Assembly (NCBI GenBank): GCA_002427745.1
Contig: DIYF01000092.1
Span: 68,546-132,545, forward strand
DNA: 64,000 bases
From: Roseivirga sp. UBA6061
GTDB lineage: Bacteria > Bacteroidota > Bacteroidia > Cytophagales > Cyclobacteriaceae
Direction: 5' to 3'
Shown piece after piece: positions 35,142-42,159 of this stretch. A program made the position numbers and the translations under genes. The notes under the pieces were generated by a model that did no database searches, was not told the origin of the DNA, and was given only the letters and a program-made list of their open reading frames with translations. Position 1 is the first letter of the stretch. The number at the start of each line of letters is the position of its first letter.

Positions 35142-35651
35142 TCAGTCATTTTTCAATTTGAAGAACCTGTGCTCATCGTAGACTTTGCTGTTCTTAAAAA
35201 TGGCGTCTTTGAAGATACCTTCTTTTTCAAATCCATTTTTCTCCAGCACTTTCATGGATGCGGTGTTGTATTCGAATACTCCTGTATAAATCCGGTTGAG
35301 CTCAAGCTCCGTAAAGCCATATTCTGTTATCAATTCAACGGCTTTGGTGGCAACGCCCATTCCCCAATAAGGTTCGCCTATCCAGTATCCTATCTCCGCT
35401 GATTTTCGATAGACATCCTTCTGGACTATCAGCCCAATCACCCCACAGAATTTACCTTTAAAGTCTATGGCGAAGGTTTGTCTCGGGTTTTCTTCCCGGG
35501 TCAGATTTATGAAAAATGCGGCATCGTTTTCATCATAGGGAAAAGGGATATAGTCTCTTAAGTTATCCCAGACCTTCTTGTTGTTGGCAAGTTTTGCCAA
35601 TTCAGGCTTATCGGATGGTTTCAGGGCTCTTATGCTAATCGTTTCTTCCAA
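35142..35651 (-). CDS. GNAT family N-acetyltransferase (RimJ/RimL type)
   Basis: A 169-residue soluble protein with the GNAT fold. ISIRALKPSDKPELAKLANNKKVW is the first strand and helix; AEIGYWIGEPYWGMGVATKAVELITEYGF holds the acetyl-CoA-binding Q/R-x-x-GxG/A region (here WGMGVA) and helix 3; NTASMKVLEKNGFEKEG is the last conserved part. The pattern matches RimJ/RimL-like enzymes that acetylate protein N-termini or small amines. The start is TTG at 35651; no ATG nearby keeps the first strand, so TTG is used. The gene stands alone. Confidence 0.85.
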   Translation of the reverse strand: MEETISIRALKPSDKPELAKLANNKKVWDNLRDYIPFPYDENDAAFFINLTREENPRQTFAIDFKGKFCGVIGLIVQKDVYRKSAEIGYWIGEPYWGMGVATKAVELITEYGFTELELNRIYTGVFEYNTASMKVLEKNGFEKEGIFKDAIFKNSKVYDEHRFFKLKND

Positions 35652-35737
35652 TTGGATTCCGGTTTAACAGACTGTAAACATTATATCAGGAAGTTGCTTA
35701 AAAGTTGTTGAATAACCAATCCTGAAAGGGAAGAGAA

Positions 35738-35782
35738 TGCCCGGCACAGGCGAATCCTGAATCCATTGCGCATGGCCGGGCA
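35738..35782 (-). terminator. Possible hairpin terminator of the propeller lipoprotein gene
   Basis: TGCCCGGC (35738-35745) pairs with GCCGGGCA (35775-35782), a perfect 8-bp stem with a 29-base loop. It lies 38 bp after the stop of the minus-strand gene ending at 35820. The tail, ATTCTCTTCCC, is only moderately T-rich, so this may be a stabiliser rather than a true terminator. Confidence 0.35.
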
Positions 35783-35819
35783 GCTTCTCGAATAAAAGAA
35801 GATGACTGATCGGATCGTT

Positions 35820-36833
35820 CTAAAAGCTCACCTTTTTGATCAGGAAATTAGCGTGATTCGGATTACCCTTTACAGCCAGTTCGAACAAATAGGAGTACAC
35901 CACCATCGTTTGGTTTTCTATGGTTGTTACCGTGGTCGGGAAAATGTTGGGTTCATCACTTTCCAGTGTTGCTTCTATTTTTGCTGTGGTCCAGTTATCA
36001 TCCGATTTCAGCAGATGAACGGAGTTTTTTGCCACCGTAGGATCAAATACATTACTCACTATGATTAGCTCATTGGCTTCGGTTAGCATAATTCCGTCTA
36101 TTGAGTGTATGTTGTCGTCAATAGAAATCTGTTTATAGTCACCTGGGTTGTCTAGTGGAATCTTGTACAATGTACCCCTCGCATAGTGCGCCATAATCAG
36201 AAAGCCTGCTTCATGCCATTCAATCCCGTTCAGGCCGAAAGTACCGGGTTCCGGGGCCAGTGTAGGGTCGATAAGCAAGACAGAGGCTTCTCCTTCCGGT
36301 GTCACTTTAAAAACTGCGGGTGTAAAGCTACTGGTAACATAGGCATTTCCGAGCTTGTCCAGCACAACATCATTGGCTAAATGCGGATTCCCTGCTGGTG
36401 TGAGTGAGGATAAATTTACATCGAAGAGTTCTTCACCGGTAGACAGGTCGTAGGCTAATAAACTGGCCAAAACGGGTGGGTTATTACCTGAGGTCTTCTC
36501 AGAAAACCCGGGGTCGGCATTGCAAACAAGCAACCTGTTGCGTGATTTGTCGATGGTCATTCCAAGGACTGATTTAAGCTTATCCTGATTGATAAACTCC
36601 GTCACTTTGCCAGAGAAACTGACTTTAACAATCTTACCTTTTCTGATAGAACTGAGGTAAATAGTCTGACTTTCCTGGTCGTAGGCAATTCCTTCCGGGT
36701 ACAGGCCTGTCTCGTTAATGTTTATAGAATCCGGGACTGATATCTTTACATCGTTGTCGTCATTGCAGGCAACAGTGCTTAGGGTAAGAAGCCCCAGAAA
36801 TACATAGCTGATTATAGAAAATATTCTCTTCAT
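35820..36833 (-). CDS. Lipoprotein with SMP-30/gluconolactonase-like propeller
   Basis: A 337-residue lipoprotein with signal MKRIFSIISYVFLGLLTLSTVAC (Cys23). The mature part looks like a six-bladed beta-propeller: NINETGLYPEGIAYDQESQTIYLSSIRKGKIVKVSF, GMTIDKSRNRLLVCNAD, HLANDVVLDKLGNAYVTSSFTPAVFKVTPEG, and HSIDGIMLTEANELIIVSN. The repeated N-(D/G)-V and LYVT-type strands recall gluconolactonase/SMP-30 members with a calcium site in the centre. Without a clear Glu/Asn/Asp triad set I cannot claim lactonase activity; a ligand-binding propeller is the alternative. It is a single gene. Confidence 0.7.
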   Translation of the reverse strand: MKRIFSIISYVFLGLLTLSTVACNDDNDVKISVPDSININETGLYPEGIAYDQESQTIYLSSIRKGKIVKVSFSGKVTEFINQDKLKSVLGMTIDKSRNRLLVCNADPGFSEKTSGNNPPVLASLLAYDLSTGEELFDVNLSSLTPAGNPHLANDVVLDKLGNAYVTSSFTPAVFKVTPEGEASVLLIDPTLAPEPGTFGLNGIEWHEAGFLIMAHYARGTLYKIPLDNPGDYKQISIDDNIHSIDGIMLTEANELIIVSNVFDPTVAKNSVHLLKSDDNWTTAKIEATLESDEPNIFPTTVTTIENQTMVVYSYLFELAVKGNPNHANFLIKKVSF

Positions 36834-36929
36834 TTTACAATTGAAATTTTGATTAATTTATAATTGTAAAACTCTATAAATCAGATGATTGTATTTATTC
36901 TACCATGTTCATAAAATGTGTCTTTTGGC

Positions 36930-37796
36930 TCATTTTTTTGTTTGTTTAAACTTCATGGGAGTAGTGCCATAGGCTTTCCTGAAAGATTGCACAAAATGAG
37001 AAGAGTTTTCAAAACCGACTTCATAGGCGACCTGCGAAACATTAAAGTCTGAGTGCAGCAGCAGGGTTTGTGATTCCTGAAGTCTTCGTGACTTGATCCA
37101 GCTTGCGGGTGTCGTTTCAAAGGCGCGTTCGAATTCTCTTTTAAAGGAGCTAAGGCTTGTTCCAAAGAGGTGTGCAAAGTCTTCCACAGTAAGGTTCCTC
37201 TTGAAGTTTTTTTCCATGAACTGTTTAATGCCCAGGTTAACCTGAAGGTTAATCATTTCAAGGAAGTGTTTGAAACCTGCTTCGTTTCGTGTTAGCAGGT
37301 ATAGAAGAAGCTCGTGAATTTTAATATTAAAAAGGGGAGGTGATAAGAGCTCCTGATCTTCGAAGAAAGGAAGAAGCGACTGGATATAGTGCTCAAGTAC
37401 CTTATCTGTTTGCACTTTGAAGTAGGTCAGGCTCTCACTCTCAGTGCCTGATTTATGAAAATGCTGCTTGTGTTGATCAAAAAAATCGGAGAGGATCTGA
37501 TCATCCAAAAAGAAAACGATGGCTTCATAAAGGCCTTCTTTCAGCACTTTTTCAGTAGTTAACAGAAGGCCTTTTTTGAGAAACATAGCCTCTCCCTGGT
37601 GCAGAGTCAGATCCTCAATGGAAGAGTGAAAGTGTTTGTAGCCTTTTAAGCCAAAGGTGATGACATTCTGGTTAAGCACGATCTGAGACTTCTCTGTCTC
37701 AAAATCCCGTCTTAGCAAAACGGCCATACTGCTGCCAAGGGATATGACCTTGTCCCGATCTTTGGATTGCGTTAACAGGGCTTCTGGTAATTTCAT
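36930..37796 (-). CDS. AraC family transcriptional regulator
   Basis: A 288-residue regulator with an N-terminal cupin-like effector domain (GYKHFHSSIEDLTLHQGEAMFLKKGLLL at about 50-80) and a C-terminal two-HTH DNA-binding domain: DFAHLFGTSLSSFKREFERAFETTPASWIKSRRLQESQTLLL and NVSQVAYEVGFENSSHFVQSFRKAYGTTPMKFKQ. It starts 8 bp after the SDR gene stop, so the three genes from DUF1330 to AraC form one operon and the regulator is likely to control the other two. The ligand is unknown. Confidence 0.88.
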   Translation of the reverse strand: MKLPEALLTQSKDRDKVISLGSSMAVLLRRDFETEKSQIVLNQNVITFGLKGYKHFHSSIEDLTLHQGEAMFLKKGLLLTTEKVLKEGLYEAIVFFLDDQILSDFFDQHKQHFHKSGTESESLTYFKVQTDKVLEHYIQSLLPFFEDQELLSPPLFNIKIHELLLYLLTRNEAGFKHFLEMINLQVNLGIKQFMEKNFKRNLTVEDFAHLFGTSLSSFKREFERAFETTPASWIKSRRLQESQTLLLHSDFNVSQVAYEVGFENSSHFVQSFRKAYGTTPMKFKQTKK

Positions 37797-37803
37797 GTTT
37801 TGC

Positions 37804-38565
37804 TTATGAGACTGTTAATCCACCATCTACAGGAAAGACGCCACCGGTAATCCAGGAGGCTTCATCTGAACAGAGGAAGAGCACTATGCCTGCAATGTCT
37901 TCAGGCTTTCCTATTCTTCCTAACGGGTATGAAGTTTTTAATGATTCTATAAACCCTGTTCTATTTTCTGTATCCATGGAATCAATCGTATTCTCAAACA
38001 GAGGTGTACTTACTGTTCCCGGGGCAACCGCATTTACCCTGACTCCTCTGGCTCCCAGCTCAAAGGCAAGAGATCGGGTTGCGGCATCTAATGCGCCCTT
38101 GGAAAGCGAATAGAGAGAACTAGGTCTTCCTCTGATCATTTTGTGAGAAAAGTAAGAGCTTATGTTGATTATACTTCCTTTGGATTCGGTCAGGCTTGCC
38201 AACAGGGCCTGAGACAGAAAATAGGGAGCCTTGATATTTATATCAATCATTTGATCGAAATCCCCTAATTCTACCTTGTGAAATGGAGTGAATGTAGCAG
38301 TACCGGCATTGTTAATGAGTACATCAACAGGTACATCTTTGTTTAGCTTTTCTGCCAGGTTCAGTACCTGTTCAGAGCAGGATAAATCGCAGGAATAGGT
38401 CAGGACAGGAGTTCCTGTTTCCGCCTCCATAGATGCCAGTTTGAACGGATCTCTGCCTACAAGTATTAAACGGGCGCCTTCATTGGCAAAGGCCAGAGCA
38501 ATGGCTTTGCCAATGCCCTGGCTTCCTCCGGTGATCAATATATTTTTACCTGAAAACCTCTTCAT
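37804..38565 (-). CDS. SDR family NAD(P)-dependent oxidoreductase
   Basis: A 253-residue classical short-chain dehydrogenase. The cofactor motif TGGSQGIG is at 12-19 and NNAG at 85-88. The catalytic residues are Ser137 or Ser136 (INISSYF) and Tyr152 with Lys156 (YSLSK). The C-terminus VAPGTVSTP and GGVFPVDGGLTVS are family-typical. It would reduce or oxidise a carbonyl or alcohol; the substrate is not visible. The start codon overlaps the stop of the DUF1330 gene by one base (TAATG), so the genes are translationally coupled. Confidence 0.9.
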   Translation of the reverse strand: MKRFSGKNILITGGSQGIGKAIALAFANEGARLILVGRDPFKLASMEAETGTPVLTYSCDLSCSEQVLNLAEKLNKDVPVDVLINNAGTATFTPFHKVELGDFDQMIDINIKAPYFLSQALLASLTESKGSIINISSYFSHKMIRGRPSSLYSLSKGALDAATRSLAFELGARGVRVNAVAPGTVSTPLFENTIDSMDTENRTGFIESLKTSYPLGRIGKPEDIAGIVLFLCSDEASWITGGVFPVDGGLTVS

Positions 38566-38858
38566 TATCCGGCTGAAACAAAGACATCGAGACTTTCAAA
38601 GGCTGCTTTCCTTAATGTAAGCAGCTCTTCATAAGACTTACTCGAAAAGACCTGTGTCAAAGTCTCCTTATCGGGCCATTCCGTAATAGAAATGAAGTCA
38701 ATAGTGCTTGTTCCTGTCAGGGTTTGGTCGATGCTTATTTTTTGAACAGGCTGTGCTCCTGCTTTTTTGAAGATTTCCGAAGCACGCGATGAATATTCTT
38801 TCAGAGCCTCTGTTTTTTTCGGGTTGATCTTCGCGTTTACAATCATTAATACACTCAT
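38565..38858 (-). CDS. DUF1330-like small protein
   Basis: A 97-residue protein from the ATG at 38858 (MSVLMIVNAKINPKKTEALKEYSSRASEIFKKAGAQPVQK). A TTG at 38873 would add five residues. The fold order beta-alpha-beta-beta-alpha-beta, with IDFISITEWPDKETLTQVFSSKSYEELL and KAAFESLDVFV, fits DUF1330 and related ferredoxin-fold proteins. The function is unknown. It is the first gene of the operon with SDR and AraC genes. The related 19363 gene has a similar fold but no clear sequence match by eye. Confidence 0.75.
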   Translation of the reverse strand: MSVLMIVNAKINPKKTEALKEYSSRASEIFKKAGAQPVQKISIDQTLTGTSTIDFISITEWPDKETLTQVFSSKSYEELLTLRKAAFESLDVFVSAG

Positions 38859-38983
38859 GCTTTTTTTAGACAAAGTTGAGTGTTTCGGTAATGCCGAAAT
38901 GTTCTGTTTGGTTCAAAATGAATCGTTATTGATTCATCTGGAATAAGGACTATCCGGGTTTACTACAGGCAATGGTTGAGATA

Positions 38984-39029
38984 CCGGATAAAATTGACCC
39001 TGGTTTCATGTTAAGGTCAATTTTTCCGG
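38984..39029. repeat. Dispersed inverted repeat ending GGTCAATTTTTCCGG
   Basis: CCGGATAAAATTGACC (38984-38999) and GGTCAATTTTTCCGG (39015-39029) form a 15-bp inverted repeat with one extra base. A second copy with the same arms is at 58117-58161 in the acnB repeat island, also followed by ATGACG. No coding potential. The position is 17 bp before the first 45-nt direct repeat. Confidence 0.6.
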
Positions 39030-39045
39030 CATGACGAATGTGAAA

Positions 39046-39090
39046 GTTTATGCCATGGCCGTTGAGCTCCACCTTCTGTTTTTGGTTTAG
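39046..39090. repeat. 45-nt direct repeat, left copy, beside the merR module
   Basis: GTTTATGCCATGGCCGTTGA at the start and GTTTTTGGTTTAG at the end, spanning 39046-39090, match 40192-40236 in the same direction with a single T/C difference. The two copies enclose the Cys-Cys lipoprotein and merR-like genes. The middle part (GTTGAGCTC) also resembles the 3' end of acnB. It is noncoding. Confidence 0.65.
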
Positions 39091-39169
39091 CTGGTGACGA
39101 ATCTGCCTGCCATAAAGGCACCAATCAAAGGGGAGAAGTGAGGAGGAGTAAGGCTATGCGCAGACTCTT

Positions 39170-39595
39170 TTAAATCTCAAGTTCGGTGGTGATGATTTCT
39201 TTTACTCCAACGGGGCCTGTCAGTTCCAGCCATATTTCACTTTTGTCTCCGCTGATTGAAAGTCCGAATACAAAAAACTGGCAACAGGCTCTTTCCGTTT
39301 TAATAAATTCGGATAGCTGGTCGAGCACCTGGTCAGTTCCCGGAAATTTGAAAGCATAGCCATCTGCCAGCTCCTTTCTGGTAATCACCTGTTCTTTCAG
39401 GTTTTTCAGAACCGTTTCTTTTCGTGCCTGGAGCTCCGGTGTGGTCAGTTTACAGGTAAGGTCATTTGTTTTGTTCTTAGCTTTATAGCCTTTGCTGGTC
39501 ATTGTTGTGGATTGTGTGACCGATGTGTTATCTGGATTATGGCAGGCTGATAAGGTCAGCATTGCCGTGAACAGAGGTATTATTATTCGTTTCAT
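39170..39595 (-). CDS. Cys-Cys lipoprotein associated with metal (mer-type) regulation
   Basis: A 141-residue lipoprotein with signal ending LSAC (Cys18). Conserved-looking parts are LTCKLTTPELQARK (Cys48), DGYAFKFP, FIKTERACCQFFVF (Cys104-Cys105) and EIWLELTGPVGVKEII. I know this CL-T..CC-F pattern from small proteins encoded beside mercury-resistance genes, often as cytosolic proteins; here it is exported. A thiol pair suggests metal or redox chemistry, not proven. It is divergent from the merR-like gene, and a MerR-type promoter with a 20-bp spacer points at it. Direct repeats flank the pair. Confidence 0.6.
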   Translation of the reverse strand: MKRIIIPLFTAMLTLSACHNPDNTSVTQSTTMTSKGYKAKNKTNDLTCKLTTPELQARKETVLKNLKEQVITRKELADGYAFKFPGTDQVLDQLSEFIKTERACCQFFVFGLSISGDKSEIWLELTGPVGVKEIITTELEI

Positions 39596-39621
39596 TCCTT
39601 TCTGTTTTGATTACCTTGATA

Positions 39622-39653
39622 AAGGTAAACCGTGGAGCATAGTCAACGGTCAA
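39622..39653 (-). promoter_or_regulatory. MerR-type promoter/operator with 20-bp spacer
   Basis: On the minus strand TTGACC (39648-39653) and TACCTT (39622-39627) are separated by 20 bp, longer than the usual 17. ACCGT (39646-39650 on the minus strand) and ACGGT (39629-39633) are inverted arms within the spacer. This is the layout of MerR-activated promoters. It drives the Cys-Cys lipoprotein gene. It is odd for Bacteroidota, whose own promoters use TAnnTTTG. Confidence 0.6.
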
Positions 39654-39682
39654 GCAAAAAATGAGATAAATTTTAAGGAATT

Positions 39683-40078
39683 ATGCTAATAGGTCTTTTA
39701 TCCAGGAAAACGGGACTTTCCCGCGACACCATACGCTATTATGAAAAGAGGGGCCTGATTCCGCCAGCTCTTAAGGAAAACCAATTTAACAGCTATAAGA
39801 ACTACCCAGATGAAAGCCTGGAAAGACTGCTTGTTATTAAAAAGCTGAAAGGCTTTGGTCTGACATTAAATGAGATTGCTGATTTCCTGGAGCTATTGGA
39901 ATTGAATTCGGCTTCCTGTGAAAACGTGTCTGAAAAAATGACCCGGAAAGTCAGGTTGATTGATGATAAAATAAAGGAGTTGGAAGCAATGAAAAACCTG
40001 ATTATACAGAGTTTAAATGCTTGTCCACGTCAGGAAAGTGAAACGGATAATTGCCCTTTGATAGCCGCTGAAATCTAA
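39683..40078 (+). CDS. MerR family regulator with mercury-type cysteines
   Basis: A 131-residue regulator. The winged HTH is typical (LIGLLSRKTGLSRDTIRYYEKRGLIPP, LERLLVIKKLKGFGLTLNEIADFLELLE), followed by a long dimerisation helix (KMTRKVRLIDDKIKELEAMKNLI). Cysteines lie at 79, 114 and 124. This 35- and 10-residue spacing closely follows the three mercury ligands of Tn501 MerR (82, 117, 126), so the regulator probably senses mercury or a similar soft metal. The gene is divergent from the Cys-Cys lipoprotein. No merA or merT gene lies in the window. Confidence 0.82.
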   Translation: MLIGLLSRKTGLSRDTIRYYEKRGLIPPALKENQFNSYKNYPDESLERLLVIKKLKGFGLTLNEIADFLELLELNSASCENVSEKMTRKVRLIDDKIKELEAMKNLIIQSLNACPRQESETDNCPLIAAEI

Positions 40079-40191
40079 TGCTATCCTTGTCTTCTGGTCG
40101 TAATTGTACTTACTGTTAACAAGTGGACATTATATTGACTGGCTCAAAAAATCCTCTTCTGATATTACTAATAGGAATGCCGAACGCAATG

Positions 40192-40236
40192 GTTTATGCC
40201 ATGGCCGTTGAGCTCCACCCTCTGTTTTTGGTTTAG
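40192..40236. repeat. 45-nt direct repeat, right copy, beside the merR module
   Basis: The same 45-nt sequence as at 39046-39090, in the same direction with one T/C difference. It lies between the convergent merR-like and MerB-like genes. Similar-looking 3' ends (GAGCTCAA) occur at the acnB 3' end. Confidence 0.65.
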
Positions 40237-40267
40237 TGCCTGAGTAAGGTAAATCGAAGCGGAATTA

Positions 40268-40948
40268 TTAAAATCTTTGACCAGATGCTTCCAGGTCCCA
40301 GGTAGGATGGGTCAGGTCGAACTCCCGGAACATTTTTCCGGCATCTTCGGCAGTCCATTTTGCCCAGTCCGGGTTTAAGTGGTTTCCGTACCACTTTTTT
40401 GAGAATTCCCATATTTTCTGAACAGGTTGTATATCGCCAAGTGGAATATTATGACGCGTTGACCAGTCTTCTATCTGTTCGCGGTTCTCGAAAACAAGCA
40501 TATTGCTACATGTGTAAATCACATTATCCCATGCATTTTTCATAGGAACCGGGAAGTGGATGAATAAATCTTTCTCAATGATTTCTCCGTTCCTGATATG
40601 AATTTTTTGAGGTGTTCCTTCTGCTCCAATTGTGGTGGAAATGGTTAAATCTGTCTGGAGTAGTGCAGCAACACCCAGTGAGCACCAGGCACAGTTTCCC
40701 CACCATTGTCCACGATCTGATTTAATGAAAAAGTTTGTTGGTGCCAGAGAGAATGGGTGAATTACCCAGACCTTAGGTTGGTCAGGATGCAATACAACTC
40801 CATGATAATCCTGCAGTTTATAAAGTGCCTCTGTTACTTCAGTCTCGCTGGTTCCAAAATGTTGGGCCAGTGCCTGATTGGTTGGTGCATGGCCATCTTC
40901 TATAATTCTCTTTATTAAAATGTGGTGGAGCTTAGAATTGGTAATCAT
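40268..40948 (-). CDS. MerB-like organomercurial lyase family protein
   Basis: A 226-residue protein from the ATG at 40948 (MITNSKLHHILIK); a TTG at 40984 gives 12 more residues. The N-terminal HTH-like part is followed by the lyase domain: GNCAWCSLGVAALLQ (Cys86 and Cys89), then TTIGAEGT, HFPVPMKNAWDNVIYTCSNMLVF (Cys147) and GDIQPV..WYGNHLNPDWAKWTAEDA. MerB uses two Cys and an Asp (Cys96, Asp99, Cys159) to break the carbon-mercury bond. Here the Asp position is Cys, so activity may differ. It is convergent with the merR-like gene and possibly cotranscribed with the lipoprotein gene upstream (32-bp gap). Confidence 0.8.
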   Translation of the reverse strand: MITNSKLHHILIKRIIEDGHAPTNQALAQHFGTSETEVTEALYKLQDYHGVVLHPDQPKVWVIHPFSLAPTNFFIKSDRGQWWGNCAWCSLGVAALLQTDLTISTTIGAEGTPQKIHIRNGEIIEKDLFIHFPVPMKNAWDNVIYTCSNMLVFENREQIEDWSTRHNIPLGDIQPVQKIWEFSKKWYGNHLNPDWAKWTAEDAGKMFREFDLTHPTWDLEASGQRF

Positions 40949-40980
40949 TTTATGAGCGAGGGAATTGCTGCTGACCTGAA

Positions 40981-41712
40981 TCAATAAGTTCTTGTGAATA
41001 CTGCTGTCCCGCTTGACACTTCAAATTCCCAGTATTTGCGGTTCATACATCCTGAGGGGCAATCTCCCCAGCCAAGACTAAAGGTAATAGTTGCTGTATT
41101 ATCGTTTCGGGACAAGGTTATGTCCAGTGGACTCCAGTTACCACATCCTTTTTCAAATTCAGCGATTTCGATCGATCCGATATCGTTGAACTCTTTTTCT
41201 AAAGGTATCATATTATAAGCCTCGTCAGAGTACAGGGTGAGCCATGGAAATTGAGGATAGCTACGAGAGGGGGCAACTGAATCGAAATTATAGGTTGTTA
41301 AGAGGTTGTCCAGAGATGATTCACCGGTAGGGATTACATTGGCAGCCAGGTTTTGGATTTCACCGCGTTCTGTATCTACTCTCAAGTGGATAGAGCTTAA
41401 ACCATAGCAGTGGAGTTTATGAATTTGGTAGACATCAAAGACGGTATCTCTTTGGGGAGAACGGGATTTATATACCGCTTCGATGATTTTAAAAATCTTA
41501 TCTACCTCAATGCTGTTAAGAATGGGCTCTTCGAGGTTTGGATGACTGCTATCCTGAAAAATCTCTTCGAAATATAACTGGTTTGCATCGTGCAAATAGC
41601 TCTCTAAAGTATTGACTTCAGGTTCAATTTCAGGCTCACTGATGGTGTCATCAGTTTGGTTACAGCTAAATAAAACGAAAGTGAGGATTGTTAAAGAAAG
41701 CAGCTTCTTCAT
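40981..41712 (-). CDS. Hypothetical lipoprotein with Cys-rich end
   Basis: A 243-residue lipoprotein: signal MKKLLSLTILTFVLFSC (Cys17), then an acidic Pro/Glu-rich linker. The middle (VDKIFKIIEAVYKSRSPQRDTVFDVYQIHKLHCYGLSSIHLRVDTERGEI) is of mixed alpha and beta type. The last 60 residues carry FEKGCGNWSPLDI and WGDCPSGCMNRKYWEFEVSSG, a Cys set likely to form disulfides. I recognise GWGDCPSGC as a recurrent pattern in hypothetical Bacteroidota proteins but cannot assign function. It lies just upstream of the MerB-like gene on the same strand. Confidence 0.65.
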   Translation of the reverse strand: MKKLLSLTILTFVLFSCNQTDDTISEPEIEPEVNTLESYLHDANQLYFEEIFQDSSHPNLEEPILNSIEVDKIFKIIEAVYKSRSPQRDTVFDVYQIHKLHCYGLSSIHLRVDTERGEIQNLAANVIPTGESSLDNLLTTYNFDSVAPSRSYPQFPWLTLYSDEAYNMIPLEKEFNDIGSIEIAEFEKGCGNWSPLDITLSRNDNTATITFSLGWGDCPSGCMNRKYWEFEVSSGTAVFTRTY

Positions 41713-42090
41713 GCCATTTCGGTTTAAGATCTTCGGTTGTAAAATGGAATGGTTTTAATACAATTTAAGGATTCTGGACATTAGAAGCTATTACATCTGG
41801 TTTCCATGCCGGATGCTACCGAGAAGGTTTAGGGAGGTTTGCTCATTTTGCAAAAGCGATAATAGATTGGGGGAAGGCTTGCTCATGATTAATCTTTTGG
41901 CCATCAGGTAGAGGCTGTTTCAACTTTAAAATGTTGTGAACTGTTAAATAGTATCGTCACATAAAACAAAAGACTTCTGAGAGCAGAAGAGGACAGAAAG
42001 CGTTTCTTGGTCTTTTACGATAGATAACAGGGGTGTCGGGCATATGTTAATTTTTGAGTTTTCATATTCTGTACTGGTTAGTTTTCAAAT
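41713..42090. other. Intergenic region without a gene
   Basis: About 380 bp between the lipoprotein gene start and the terminator of the S9 gene. No protein-like frame, RNA gene or obvious repeat is visible; the DNA is AT-rich near 41930-41970. Confidence 0.4.
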
Positions 42091-42124
42091 AAAAAACCTT
42101 CAGATGGAGATCTGAAGGTTTTTT
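42091..42124 (-). terminator. Strong hairpin terminator after the S9 peptidase gene
   Basis: AAAAAACCTTCAGAT (42091-42105) and ATCTGAAGGTTTTTT (42110-42124) are perfect 15-bp arms around the loop GGAG. T-runs flank both ends, so it can act in either direction. It lies 35 bp after the stop of the gene at 42160. Confidence 0.85.
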
Positions 42125-42159
42125 ATTGATTCCGTTAAGTCCTGGTGGACTAGTTGAGT

